Shown here: in pieces, positions 6,589-15,010 of the stretch
How the letters are laid out: every line of letters starts with the position of its first letter
How positions within the stretch are numbered: position 1 is the stretch's first letter
Source: an uncultured bacterium
Lineage (GTDB): Bacteria; Hydrogenedentota; Hydrogenedentia; Hydrogenedentales; CAILVY01
NCBI GenBank assembly: GCA_937951485.1
Contig: CALEDJ010000012.1
Location: 1 to 36,176, forward strand
Reading direction: 5' to 3'
DNA length: 36,176 nt
Program-made: the position numbers and the translations under genes
Notes under the pieces: model-generated
Database searches by the model: none
Seen by the model: the letters and a program-made list of their open reading frames with translations, nothing else
Told to the model about the DNA's origin: nothing

Positions 6589-8331
6589 ATGCTGGATTTG
6601 CTGCTGCACGGGGGAACGGTGGTTGACGGCACCGGCGCGAAGGGTTTCCGGGCGAATGTCGGGGTGGAGGGAGACCGCGTCGTCTTTGTCGGCGCGGAGG
6701 ACGCGCCTGCAAAGGAGCGCCGCGACGTGACGGGCCGCATCGTGTGTCCCGGCTTCATTGATCCCCATTCCCACGCGGATTTGTCGGTGTTCCGGGAAAA
6801 TCATGCGTCGCTGCTGGAGCCATTGGTACGCCAGGGGATCACCACGTTCATCGGCGGCAATTGCGGCATGGCGATGGCGCCCATCCAGGAGAAACACCGA
6901 GACGCCATCGAAGCCTATGTGAAAGTCTTCACGCAAGTGGACTTGGACCGCGATATCTCCTGGAAAAGCATGGGCGAGTTTTTCGATTTCATTGAAAATC
7001 AGGGCCTTCTGCTTAATGCGGCCATTCTTGCCCCGCATGGATTGTTGCGTCTGAACGAAATTGGACTGGAAATGCGCCTGGCGACCGACGAGGAAATGGA
7101 GAACATGGCCCGCGCGTTGGAAACGGCGTTGGACGAAGGCGCGATAGGGTTGTCCACCGGCCTGCAATACGTTCCCGGAAGCCAGAGTGACACGCGCGAA
7201 CTGCTGCACTTGGGCAGGGTGCTTCGCAAGCATGACGCCATCTTCACCAGTCATTTGCGCAGTTATTCCAGTACCTTGGACAAGGCCATCGCGGAAGTCG
7301 CCGGAGTGGGTGAGCAGTGCGGCATTCGCGCACAGATTTCACATCTGTTCTGGGTGCCGGATTTGGGCTGGGCAGCCCCTCTGCTCCAAAGCATTACCCG
7401 CCTCTTGGCCCGGTTGTCGAAATGGTGGAATGTGCCGATCCCGCTGGACCGTCCCATGCAGGAACGGCTTGACCAGATGATGGCCGCGCGCGCGCGCGGC
7501 GTGGACATTCGTGTGGATTGCATGCCCACCACGACGGGCTTTACGCATGCGCTCGCATTCTTCCCGCCGTGGGCGCTGGAAGGCGGCGGCGAAGCCGTGC
7601 TCAATCGTTTGAAAGACCCGGAAGAGCGCCGCCGCATCCGGCACAGCATCGAGCACGGAAAAATGACCTGGCCGCACACAGGGCCGGATGCCTGGACACT
7701 GAACCTCTTCCGTCTCATGGGCTGGGGCTGCGCCCACATCATGTCCGTCGCGACGGAACGAAACCAGCGTCTCGTGGGCATGAACCTGGTGCAAATCGCG
7801 CGCGAGCGCGGCGTGCATCCCTTCGACGCCATCTGCGATTTGCTTCTGGAGGAAGAGGGTCATGTGCTGGTCTTTGAAAGCATGGCCGAACCCGGCGACG
7901 CCTTCACCGAACGGTCCATTTATGCGGGCATCAAGCATCCGGAGGCCATGGTCTCCACCGACGCAATCCTGATGGGGGAGGGCAAACCATCCACCCTTTT
8001 CTACGGGTGTCACCCGCATTTTATCGCCCGCTATGTGCGCGAAATGCGCCTGCTCCCGATGGAGGCGGCCATCCGGAAGATGACCGGCCTCGTAGCGGAA
8101 CATTTCCGCTTGAAAAACCGGGGCGTCGTGCGCGAAGGCGCCTTTGCCGACCTGGTCGTTTTCGACCCGGACACCATCGCCTCGCGCGCAACGTTCTATG
8201 ACCCCTGTCAATATCCCGAAGGCATTGACTATGTCTTCATCAACGGTCGTTGCGTGGTGGACCGGGGGGCATTTCAGCCGGAGCCGTTGCCGGGCCGCCT
8301 GATGCGCGGCGGCGCATCGGCCTCGTCATAG
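6589..8331 (+). CDS. N-acyl-D-amino-acid deacylase (D-aminoacylase family)
   Basis: A 580-residue amidohydrolase-superfamily enzyme that would release D-amino acids from N-acylated forms, or open a related cyclic amide. The N-terminal beta-sandwich begins LDLLLHGGTVVDGTG. The metal motif is DPHSHAD (His60, His62). Cys92 in GGNCGM, His222 in TSHLRSY and His252 in QISHLFW correspond to the Cys and His metal ligands known from Alcaligenes D-aminoacylase. STDAILMGEG supplies the late Asp. The ATG at 6589 has GGAGG about 9 nt upstream. It has no signal peptide, so it is cytoplasmic. The length is in the upper range of the family, partly because of an insertion around residues 260-300. It is followed by serC on the same strand after about 110 bases, probably a separate unit. 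Specificity (D-aminoacylase, D-glutamate deacylase or hydantoinase-like) is not decided. Confidence 0.88.
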   Translation: MLDLLLHGGTVVDGTGAKGFRANVGVEGDRVVFVGAEDAPAKERRDVTGRIVCPGFIDPHSHADLSVFRENHASLLEPLVRQGITTFIGGNCGMAMAPIQEKHRDAIEAYVKVFTQVDLDRDISWKSMGEFFDFIENQGLLLNAAILAPHGLLRLNEIGLEMRLATDEEMENMARALETALDEGAIGLSTGLQYVPGSQSDTRELLHLGRVLRKHDAIFTSHLRSYSSTLDKAIAEVAGVGEQCGIRAQISHLFWVPDLGWAAPLLQSITRLLARLSKWWNVPIPLDRPMQERLDQMMAARARGVDIRVDCMPTTTGFTHALAFFPPWALEGGGEAVLNRLKDPEERRRIRHSIEHGKMTWPHTGPDAWTLNLFRLMGWGCAHIMSVATERNQRLVGMNLVQIARERGVHPFDAICDLLLEEEGHVLVFESMAEPGDAFTERSIYAGIKHPEAMVSTDAILMGEGKPSTLFYGCHPHFIARYVREMRLLPMEAAIRKMTGLVAEHFRLKNRGVVREGAFADLVVFDPDTIASRATFYDPCQYPEGIDYVFINGRCVVDRGAFQPEPLPGRLMRGGASASS

Positions 8332-8340
8332 CCGATGCGG

Positions 8341-8358
8341 TAGCACAGATAAGTGCTA
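8341..8358 (+). other. Small hairpin after the deacylase gene
   Basis: TAGCAC and GTGCTA form a 6-bp perfect stem with loop AGATAA, 9 bases after the stop codon. No T-run follows, so it is at best a weak or factor-assisted terminator, or a 3'-end stabiliser. Confidence 0.25.
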
Positions 8359-8444
8359 TGGATGGGCGAAGTTTCCTGTTGATAGAATAAAATCATTTCA
8401 AAGCAATTGCAGCATATTTGTTTGTCGAATAAGGGAGAATGGTC

Positions 8445-9533
8445 GTGGAAGAGCGCATTTACAACTTTTCAGCGGGGCCGGCGACATTGCCGTTGCCGGT
8501 GTTGCAGAAAGCACAGGAAGAACTGCTGGCATATCCCGGGGCCGGCGCATCGGTGATGGAGATCAGCCACCGATCCAAAGCCTTTGCGGGTATTCTGGAA
8601 CGGGCGAAGGCCGACATCAAGGACCTGCTGCAACTGCCGGACACCCATCGCATTCTCTTTGCGCCCGGGGGCGCCACAATGCAGTTTTCGATGCTTGCGA
8701 TGAATTTTCTGCGTGGGGCGTCGGCGGATTACATCATGACCGGCTCGTGGGCCTCGAAGGCGATGAACGAGGCGAAAAAGCACGGCGCGCCGCGCGCCGC
8801 CTGGAGCGGCAAGGACGAAAACTACGTGCGCATGCCCAAGAACAGCGAATTGGACCTGGACCCCAAGGCGGCCTATGTCCATTTCACATCAAATGAGACC
8901 ATCCAGGGAACGGAGTTTTTCGAGGAGCCGGAGGTCGGCGATGTGCCGCTGTTCTGCGACGCCTCGTCCGATTTCATGTCGCGCCCCATTCCCATCGAAA
9001 AGTATGCGCTGCTCTACGCAGGCGCGCAGAAGAATGTCGGGCCGTCGGGCATGGCGGTGGTCATTATTCGCGAAGACCTGCTGGAACGCGTTCCCGAGGG
9101 GCTGCCCTCGCTTCTGGACTACAAGGTGATGGTGGAGAATGACTCGCTCTACAACACCCCCTCGACCTTCACCATCTACATCATCGGCCTTGTGATGCGC
9201 TGGCTGCGCGAGGATATCGGCGGGCTGGAGAAGATGGCCGAGATCAACCGTGCCAAGGCGCAACTGATCTACGATGTCATTGACAGCAGCGGCGGATTCT
9301 ATCGTGGACATGCCGTCCCCGAGAGCCGCTCGCTGATGAACGTCACCTTCCGTCTGCCAAGCGAAGACATCGAGAAGGAATTCATCGCCCAGGCGGCCAA
9401 AGCGGGGCTGGACGGATTGAAAGGCCACCGGAGCGTCGGCGGATGCCGCGCCTCCATCTACAACGCCATGCCCGTCGCCGGCTGCGAAGCCCTGCGCGAT
9501 TTCATGATCGAATTCCAGCGCGCCAAGGGATAA
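8445..9533 (+). CDS. serC: Phosphoserine aminotransferase
   Basis: This enzyme transfers an amino group from glutamate to 3-phosphohydroxypyruvate in serine biosynthesis (and acts in some pyridoxal phosphate pathways). The protein begins with the family hallmark RIYNFSAGPATLP and continues with GASVMEISHR and LFAPGGATMQFSM. The PLP-binding lysine is in LLYAGAQKNVGPSG (Lys198 counting from the ATG at 8439). The C-terminus has the SerC-type GHRSVGGCRASIYNA. Length, about 362 residues, is standard. Two starts are possible: ATG at 8439, which touches the Shine-Dalgarno sequence AGGGAG (8432-8437), and GTG at 8445, with a better 7-nt spacing; I chose the GTG. No other serine-pathway gene is adjacent. 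Confidence 0.95.
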   Translation: MEERIYNFSAGPATLPLPVLQKAQEELLAYPGAGASVMEISHRSKAFAGILERAKADIKDLLQLPDTHRILFAPGGATMQFSMLAMNFLRGASADYIMTGSWASKAMNEAKKHGAPRAAWSGKDENYVRMPKNSELDLDPKAAYVHFTSNETIQGTEFFEEPEVGDVPLFCDASSDFMSRPIPIEKYALLYAGAQKNVGPSGMAVVIIREDLLERVPEGLPSLLDYKVMVENDSLYNTPSTFTIYIIGLVMRWLREDIGGLEKMAEINRAKAQLIYDVIDSSGGFYRGHAVPESRSLMNVTFRLPSEDIEKEFIAQAAKAGLDGLKGHRSVGGCRASIYNAMPVAGCEALRDFMIEFQRAKG

Positions 9534-9818
9534 GCGGCCGAAAAGCCAACAGGAGACAGCCGACCCGGCAATCAGGGCGGCTTTTTCTGCACGCTCCAGC
9601 CTGTGATTTGTCCGCCTTGCCAACGCCGAAAAACCACCATTCCGAACTCAGCGGTGAATCTGTTTTCTTGGCCCCATGACGCCACAGTTTCCGCATTGAG
9701 GAAACGAACCCACCTCATCCGCAATCCTTTGCAGGTTTGTCCAGCGCGGCGTGGTGGGTTAAAACACTACTTGGAAGCAAGGAATGCCGTCGGCCTTGAC
9801 AGAAGGAATCTCCTGGAC

Positions 9819-10070
9819 ATGAACGAAGTTACGGTTACATTGCATGTAGAACCTCTCGAAGCGGGCGGATACGACCCCACCAGTCCGGACGTCCCAAGGC
9901 TTGTCACGCAGGGCAGCAGTATGACCGAAACGGTCGAGACAGCCCAAGGACTCGCGCGTAAGATCGCGGAATCCTGCATCGAACACGGCGATCCGCTTCC
10001 GCCCGCGCTCGCGCGGCTGCGCCCTTCGATCTCTCCGGTTGATTTGTTCGTTCCCGTTGGAATGCCGTGA
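9819..10070 (+). CDS. hicB: HicB-family antitoxin-like protein
   Basis: An 83-residue protein starting at the ATG at 9819, with AAGGA about 12 nt upstream. It has the compact HicB fold signature: strand TVTLHVEPLEAGGYDPTSP, then DVPRLVTQGSSMTETVETAQ and helix LARKIAESCIEHGDPLP, matching the 'Y-x-x-x-x-P-D-x-P-G-x-x-T-Q-G-x-T-x-x-E-A' pattern. HicB proteins neutralise the HicA mRNA interferase and often repress their own operon. The hicA gene that should follow directly at 10071 is broken, so this antitoxin is probably an orphan. The frame remains open upstream to 9603, but that part has no family resemblance. Confidence 0.8.
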   Translation: MNEVTVTLHVEPLEAGGYDPTSPDVPRLVTQGSSMTETVETAQGLARKIAESCIEHGDPLPPALARLRPSISPVDLFVPVGMP

Positions 10071-10145
10071 ATGGGCCGGCTGACGGGCTTCAAGTAGGCC
10101 GAAGTGGCGCATAAACTGCGCGCATGTGGTTACGTTTTCGACCGG
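10071..10145 (+). pseudogene. hicA: Truncated and stop-interrupted hicA
   Basis: The ATG follows the hicB stop codon directly. The reading frame gives MGRLTGFK, a TAG stop at 10095-10097, then AEVAHKLRACGYVFDR. This is the HicA N-terminus (typical MGRLPGFKYREV..KLRAFGYEFDR), with the stop replacing the usual Tyr and Arg/Ala following. After Asp-Arg the similarity ends. The catalytic His region (GSH) and the rest of HicA are absent, and an inverted-repeat element starts 8 bases later. The toxin cannot be made. Confidence 0.75.
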
Positions 10146-10153
10146 TCTACTTC

Positions 10154-10297
10154 CCTCGTTACACCGATCGCGCGGCGCAACGCTTGACCGAGGCGCTTTG
10201 TGCGCGGGAACGACGCACTCCCATGAACGCGCTATCGCATCCTGTGACGCGGGAGCGTCGCGGTGGTGCGTTGCACCGCAGGCGTGGTGTAACGAGG
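10154..10297. mobile_element. Small inverted-repeat element truncating hicA
   Basis: A 144-bp stretch is bounded by perfect 12-bp inverted ends, CCTCGTTACACC (10154-10165) and GGTGTAACGAGG (10286-10297). Its right half, 10230-10298, is about 85% identical by eye to the reverse complement of 14732-14803. It contains the hairpin GTTGCACC / GGTGTAAC (10270-10293), copy 3 of the short family. It encodes nothing convincing and so resembles a MITE or REP cluster. No target duplication was identified. Confidence 0.5.
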
Positions 10298-10336
10298 AGA
10301 ATATGAAACAACAGGCTGTTACGGAAATGTCGTCTC

Positions 10337-13300
10337 TTATACTTCAAATCCGCAGCGTTGCGCCACGTATTCCCGGCTGCCGTCGTTGGCCCATGCGTCA
10401 AGTTGGTTGAGGTCCTTGAGTTGCTGGCCGCGCATGCGCGGGACAACCAGGTAGCCGCACTGGATTTCGGGCAGGGCGCTCATGTCGGTCCAGAGTTTCT
10501 CGCATTGCGCCACAGGATAGACATCTTCCTGGCCGTGGCCCCAGCGCCGCTTGACCTCCTTGATGGTGACATAGGTGGGCATGCGCCGGGCCATGCGGCG
10601 CACGGCGTCGGCGATTTTGCCTTCCGACCCTTTCAGGTCGTTGCGGCACAGGCCGAACAGCGCCAGCATCGCGTCCACCTGCACCCAGGTGGTGTTGGAG
10701 TTGTAGTACCGGAGCCGGAGTTCGTCTTCTTCGCGCGGCTGGGCGAGTCCTTCGAGCATGCGCGGGCGCCCGTTGACGCGGGCGAGGCCGCCGCCCCGGT
10801 CCGCAATGCGCCGGGGAACCACCTCGAAGGTCAGCGTGTTTTCCGCGGCGAGATGCGCGCCGACCGCTTCCGGCGAGACATCCGCGCCCAGCGTGTCAAT
10901 GTTGTGGAGCATCAGGGTGTTGACTTGGGGATATTCGTCAAGCAATCTCGCCAATACACCGTTGCGCAGGAGATTCGGCAGTTCGTACCAATGGCCGGGC
11001 GGGTTGAAGCGCTGGATGGGCACATTGTCCACATAATCGGAGCCTTCGCCCCTGGCGCGCGCCCAATCCATCAGCGCGCCGCGCACCGCTTCGCGCACCT
11101 TCTGTTTTTGTTCGTCGAGGGTTTCCTGCGGCATCTCCTCCCACAGGAAGACGAGGTCGCGCACCATGGGGATGAAGCGCTGGCTGATGGATCTGCCCGG
11201 CGAGAGATAAAGCGGGCCGTCGTAGCCGTAGCGGTCGTTGAGGTCGAGGTGCTTCTCGATGGGCTGATGCGTGAGGAAACTGGTGGAAACGATGTGCGGA
11301 ATGGGCGCATCGAAGCGGCGGGCCGTTTCGCGGGTCTTGGCCAGATGCAGTTCGAGGAAGCAGCGGTGGCGGCCCGCCAGGAAGATGAAGGGGTTGATCG
11401 CCTTGATCACACCCGCGCCGGTGGTCCATCGCGATCCGACGCCGGCCGCAAGGCTCAACACCGCCACGCGGCCCTCGCGAATCGCCGCTTCGCCCAAATC
11501 GCGATACGGCGCATCTTGGCGCAACATCATAACATCATCGTCGGCCACATCCTGAATGTCGGTATCCACCGGCAGGCGGTTGCGGGCGAGACCGATGCGC
11601 CCGGCGCGCAAATCCTCGCGGATTTGCTCGTGCTGGATGGGGTCGAAGCCGTTTTCCTGCTTGATTTTCTCCGCCGCCTCGTCCCAGGCGCGGCGCTCGC
11701 CCTGCGTCGCCGGATCGGCGACGCGGAAGAGGTTGCCAATAAGCGTGCGCAGTATCCGATAACGTTCGGTCGGTTGGTCGCATTGCGCGGTGAACAGGTC
11801 CAGTTCCAGCCGCCGCAGATACGGCACTTCCTCCGGGTTGCGCCGCACCAGTTCCGGCACCTGCAACGCATAGTAGCGTCCCGGCATCAACGCCTCGTCG
11901 CCACGCCGCAGCGCGGCTTCGGCCCCCCGCATGTTGATGCTGAAGTCATAGACCACCGGGTCCATGGCAAAGGGCAGCGCGTCTTCCAGTTCCCGCTTCG
12001 CATTGCGCATGATTTCAAGGATTTCATCGCGGAATGTGGTGCGGCGCCGTGGGTCCACCATCATGCACATGCCGCCGCCGGACATGCCACCGAGCATGAG
12101 AAATCCCCAGAAATCCCCCCCCAGGCGCTCGCGCGCCCGCGTGATGATGGTCTCCGTGAAGCGGTTGGTCACCCACGGGATGATGGTTTTCAGCGGACCG
12201 TTCCAATTGCGCGTGGTGCAGTCGGCAATCGCCTTGACATCGCCCGCTTTCAGTGCGTCGAGAATTCCATCGAAGATGGCGCGCATGGACAGCCGCGCGT
12301 CCCACTCCGGCTGCACGCGCAACAGGTACTTTTCCGTAACCATTTCGAGGATTGGGCCGACGTTCTGCGCCATGCCGCCATGAATGAGCACGAGCGAGTT
12401 GGCAAGCCGTTCGGTGATCTCCGGGTGCAAGTCTTCCGCGCCCAGAATGCGGTGACGGGGCAACAGACAGCCCTTGCTCACGCCGAACTCCGGGTCTCCT
12501 TCCTGGGCCAGCGCGCCTTCGATAACTTTCAGGCCGGGCCAGATGCCGCCCGAATCCTGCCAGCCGCCGCCCGATCCGCCCAGCCATTCGCCGAGAATCG
12601 CGCGCGAGGCGATCAAACGGCGTTCCTGTTCGGTCAATCCGCCTTCCAGACTCGTGGTCTGGCGCGTGGCGCGCATCAGTACGCCGATGATGCACGCCAG
12701 AAGATTGGTGGAAACCGCGAGGCGCGAGCCTTTCGGGATGTCATTGACCTTCGTCACCAGTTCCAGCCCCATGCCCGGCCCGACGACCTGCGCGAGAATG
12801 TCGCCCAGGGAATGATCCGTTCCTTCAAAAGACGGCGGAATGAAGCCCGACGCGATGACGCCCGCCTTGAGCAGGCTAAGGTAGTCGTTGCCGAAATTGA
12901 AGAGGTCGCGCAGTGCCGTCACGTCCTTGGTGGCGTCGAGGTCCACGCTGGTCAGCCGGATCAGCGGCTCAGGGATCACGCGGATGTACGCCTCGACCGG
13001 CGGCTGCGTTTCGCTGTCGCGCCCATACACGCCGAGGTCCACGGAAATGTTGAGCACGCGCGCGCCTTCGGGATAGTCCATGCCCAGGAAGAAGATGTCC
13101 GACCAGCCGCTGTGGCTCAGATCGAGCCGCACCGGCGTGCGTGCAAAGAGGATGGGATACAGGCGCTCGCTGGATTCGCGTCGCAACAGGGCCGGATGTA
13201 TGCGCAGGGGATGGTCCGCTGCGTGGCCCACACGGAACATCCACTGATTGCCCCGGCTGGCGCGCACACTGCGCCGCACCTGGTCGCTCAGGTTCTGGAA

Positions 13301-13681
13301 GCAAAGGAGGTGATAGGCTTCGGCGAGGGCGCTGCTCAGCGAACCGGTCGGCCCTTCGCGCCGCATTGCGTCCAGAAAGCATGTGATGGCTTCCTCGAAG
13401 CGCCGCTCCAGCAGGTCGGCGAAACCGGAATACGGGATGGGGCCTGTTGCCGCGAATGCGTCACATTCGCTCAGATGAAAGCGATGGGCGGCGTAGAGGA
13501 ACAGTGTGGCCCGCACCCGTTCATAGAGATTGGTCGCACTCCGGCGGAAATCCTCAAGTTCCTCGCATGCGCGGAGCAGTTCCTGCAGGCGCAGCGCCGC
13601 GCAGATGTCATTGAACGACCGATTGCGAACGGCCGGGTCCTGGCTGACGATGGTCTCGATAAATGGATTCATCGCGGCCAT
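10337..13681 (-). CDS. Fusion: GHMP (fucokinase-like) kinase + UDPGP-family sugar pyrophosphorylase
   Basis: A 1114-residue protein from the ATG at 13681 (GAGGG about 9 nt upstream; the next ATG, 13672, overlaps the preceding stop as ATGA). The long frame continues to 14164, but that part is a shadow of the upstream gene. Residues ~180-570 look like a GHMP sugar kinase: SGWSDIFFLG with NISVDLGVYG (sugar-binding end), the phosphate loop IPKGSRLAVSTNL, GGGWQDSGG and GGMSGGGMCMMVDP. The loop departs from P-x-G-S-G-L-G-T-S-S, so activity is uncertain. Residues ~700-1010 resemble UDP-sugar pyrophosphorylases: VLSLAAGVGSRW...VIKAINPF (nucleotide loop), FNPPGHWYELP and MLHNIDTLGADV. It would phosphorylate a sugar at C1 and couple it to a nucleotide in one chain. 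Bacteroides Fkp and plant FKGP have the opposite domain order. The substrate is not known; L-fucose- or UDP-sugar-type is a guess. Confidence 0.75.
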   Translation of the reverse strand: MAAMNPFIETIVSQDPAVRNRSFNDICAALRLQELLRACEELEDFRRSATNLYERVRATLFLYAAHRFHLSECDAFAATGPIPYSGFADLLERRFEEAITCFLDAMRREGPTGSLSSALAEAYHLLCFQNLSDQVRRSVRASRGNQWMFRVGHAADHPLRIHPALLRRESSERLYPILFARTPVRLDLSHSGWSDIFFLGMDYPEGARVLNISVDLGVYGRDSETQPPVEAYIRVIPEPLIRLTSVDLDATKDVTALRDLFNFGNDYLSLLKAGVIASGFIPPSFEGTDHSLGDILAQVVGPGMGLELVTKVNDIPKGSRLAVSTNLLACIIGVLMRATRQTTSLEGGLTEQERRLIASRAILGEWLGGSGGGWQDSGGIWPGLKVIEGALAQEGDPEFGVSKGCLLPRHRILGAEDLHPEITERLANSLVLIHGGMAQNVGPILEMVTEKYLLRVQPEWDARLSMRAIFDGILDALKAGDVKAIADCTTRNWNGPLKTIIPWVTNRFTETIITRARERLGGDFWGFLMLGGMSGGGMCMMVDPRRRTTFRDEILEIMRNAKRELEDALPFAMDPVVYDFSINMRGAEAALRRGDEALMPGRYYALQVPELVRRNPEEVPYLRRLELDLFTAQCDQPTERYRILRTLIGNLFRVADPATQGERRAWDEAAEKIKQENGFDPIQHEQIREDLRAGRIGLARNRLPVDTDIQDVADDDVMMLRQDAPYRDLGEAAIREGRVAVLSLAAGVGSRWTTGAGVIKAINPFIFLAGRHRCFLELHLAKTRETARRFDAPIPHIVSTSFLTHQPIEKHLDLNDRYGYDGPLYLSPGRSISQRFIPMVRDLVFLWEEMPQETLDEQKQKVREAVRGALMDWARARGEGSDYVDNVPIQRFNPPGHWYELPNLLRNGVLARLLDEYPQVNTLMLHNIDTLGADVSPEAVGAHLAAENTLTFEVVPRRIADRGGGLARVNGRPRMLEGLAQPREEDELRLRYYNSNTTWVQVDAMLALFGLCRNDLKGSEGKIADAVRRMARRMPTYVTIKEVKRRWGHGQEDVYPVAQCEKLWTDMSALPEIQCGYLVVPRMRGQQLKDLNQLDAWANDGSREYVAQRCGFEV

Positions 13682-14646
13682 TCGGTCATGCCCTCGCGCG
13701 TACGCGCGGACTCCGCCATCAACGCCACGATTTCCGCCAGCATCGCGTCGCGGTCGCGCCCGGCCATGCCCAGCGCGATTTGCGCCAGCAACAGGCCGTA
13801 GCGCGATCCGATGTCGTAGCGTGCGCCCCGCAATTCCGCGGCGAGATACTTCTCGCGTCGGGCCAGTTCCTGCAGCGCAGGCGTCAACTGGATTTCCTGT
13901 CCCGCTTCGCCGCCGCTTTTCATGTTTTCCTCGATCAACGAAAAAATGCGTGGCGACATCACATGCATGCCGAAAAGACAGAGATAATGCCCCGTGCGCA
14001 GCCCCGGCGTTTGCAGTTCCGTCTCCGCGAGGCTGATGCTGGGTTTTTCGATAATCTTCTCGATCTGATACACGCCGGGCAAATCGGGAATCCGTTTGCC
14101 GCTCAGGGTGCCGTAACCGCCCACAAGATGTTCCCGCGTGGGATTCACCGCCGCCACGGCGCATTGTTCCTGTGTCGCCAGGTGAATCAACTGCTGTGCG
14201 CAGCGCTGTCCCGGCATGTGCGACAGATACAGGTGGTCGCCCAGCAACAGCAGGAAGAAATCATCCCCCGCGAACTCGCGCGCGCACCATACCGCGTGCC
14301 CATAGCCCAGCGGCTCCTGCTGCTCGGCGAAAGACAAGTGCCGCAGGATGGTGTCAATCCGGCCCGCCTGCACCTTCGCCCACTCCTCGCCCGTGTAGCC
14401 CTCCAGCAGGTTGTCACGAAGGCCCGACAGTTGCGCCCGGTAGCGATTCTCGTCGCCCGGCGCGCAGACAATGCACACCTCTTCTATGCCGCTTTCCAGC
14501 GCCTCCTCAAGGATGACCTGAATGACCGGTTTCGTCAGTCCGTCACGGTCCATCAGGGGCAGCATTTCCTTCTGCACCGTATCCGCCACCGGATACAACC
14601 GCACCCCGCGACCCGCTGCCGTTATCACCGCTTTGCGTACCACCAC
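13669..14646 (-). CDS. GalU-like UTP-glucose-1-phosphate uridylyltransferase
   Basis: A 325-residue nucleotidyltransferase that would make UDP-glucose from UTP and glucose 1-phosphate. Visible motifs: the nucleotide loop VITAAGRGVRLYP, QKEMLPLMD (the conserved Lys-Glu-Met-Leu-Pro of GalU), EPLGYGHAVWCARE, the metal-binding LLGDHLYLS, EKPS and the C-terminal GARYDIGSRYGLLLAQ, close to GalU's G-x-x-x-D-x-G-x-x-x-G-Y-x-x-A. The start is a GTG at 14646 with AAGGAG 8 nt upstream. Its stop overlaps the next gene, indicating translational coupling. A GalU-like enzyme next to a second pyrophosphorylase suggests a dedicated nucleotide-sugar route rather than housekeeping GalU. It could instead use dTTP or another sugar phosphate. 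Confidence 0.85.
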   Translation of the reverse strand: MVVRKAVITAAGRGVRLYPVADTVQKEMLPLMDRDGLTKPVIQVILEEALESGIEEVCIVCAPGDENRYRAQLSGLRDNLLEGYTGEEWAKVQAGRIDTILRHLSFAEQQEPLGYGHAVWCAREFAGDDFFLLLLGDHLYLSHMPGQRCAQQLIHLATQEQCAVAAVNPTREHLVGGYGTLSGKRIPDLPGVYQIEKIIEKPSISLAETELQTPGLRTGHYLCLFGMHVMSPRIFSLIEENMKSGGEAGQEIQLTPALQELARREKYLAAELRGARYDIGSRYGLLLAQIALGMAGRDRDAMLAEIVALMAESARTREGMTEWPR

Positions 14647-14731
14647 GGTATGTTCTCCTTCGCTGCGATAAAAAGAGTATCGGAGAGCGCCCCGAAATTA
14701 CAAACCTTTTCAGATGGGACAGGTTCCCGCG

Positions 14732-14803
14732 TTCCTCGTTACACCGCTTCTGCGGTGTAACGCACCCCCCCGCCACGCTCCGGCGTCGCGGGATGCGGCA
14801 GCG
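14732..14803 (-). repeat. Hairpin repeat, copy 4, with GC-rich tail
   Basis: The core 14737-14762 is CGTTACACCGC, loop TTCT, GCGGTGTAACG: an 11-bp perfect stem with a 4-nt loop. The following ~40 bases match, in reverse complement, 10230-10298 (CGCATCCCGCGACGC, GGAGCGTGGCG, GGTGCGTTACACCGC). No T-run is present, so it is not a classical terminator. Confidence 0.75.
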
Positions 14804-14811
14804 CGTTTCAA

Positions 14812-14988
14812 AGAACAATCCCAAACATGCGCCTTTTGTCTCGCGCTTTCAGCGCCAATATTCCGACAATCGTCTTTTTCCAGGGCTTCGCCCTGGGCCG
14901 AATTCTTTCGCGCCTTCGGCGCTTTTTCTCCGGTTCCTATTCCGCACTCCGCATGCCGCATCACACATGCCGCATCCCGCATGCCGCA
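14812..14988 (-). repeat. Dispersed intergenic repeat element, copy B
   Basis: Inverse of the element at 6254-6408. Reading on the - strand: degenerate GCGGCAT/GCGGGAT heptamers, ACCGGAGAAAAAGCGCC, GAAGGCGC, GGCCCAGGGCGAAGCCCTGG, GATTGTCGG, GGCGCTGAAAGCGC, ACAAAAGGCG and ATTGTTCTTT. The strong stems AGGGC/GCCCT and GCGCC/GGCGC are kept in both copies. Confidence 0.8.
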
Positions 14989-15010
14989 TTCAGTCCCCCC
15001 GGCGTCTGCC

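Larger units (their letters stand above)
14647..15010. other. Intergenic region carrying two dispersed repeats
   Basis: A 364-base gap between the membrane-protein gene and the GalU-like gene, both on the - strand. About two thirds of it is the hairpin repeat at 14732-14803 and repeat element copy B at 14812-14988. The part next to the GalU-like start (14647-14731) holds its ribosome binding site. Small open frames here translate the repeats and are not called. Confidence 0.6.

Noticed and set aside
10358-13801. 1147-codon open frame on the + strand opposite the kinase fusion
   Set aside because: A high-GC shadow: Arg/His/Gln-rich with no recognisable domain, while the - strand frame has kinase and pyrophosphorylase motifs.
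13682-14164. N-terminal extension of the kinase fusion frame to 14164
   Set aside because: It overlaps the GalU-like gene in another frame, is Arg-rich and has no family resemblance; the ATG at 13681 has a ribosome binding site.
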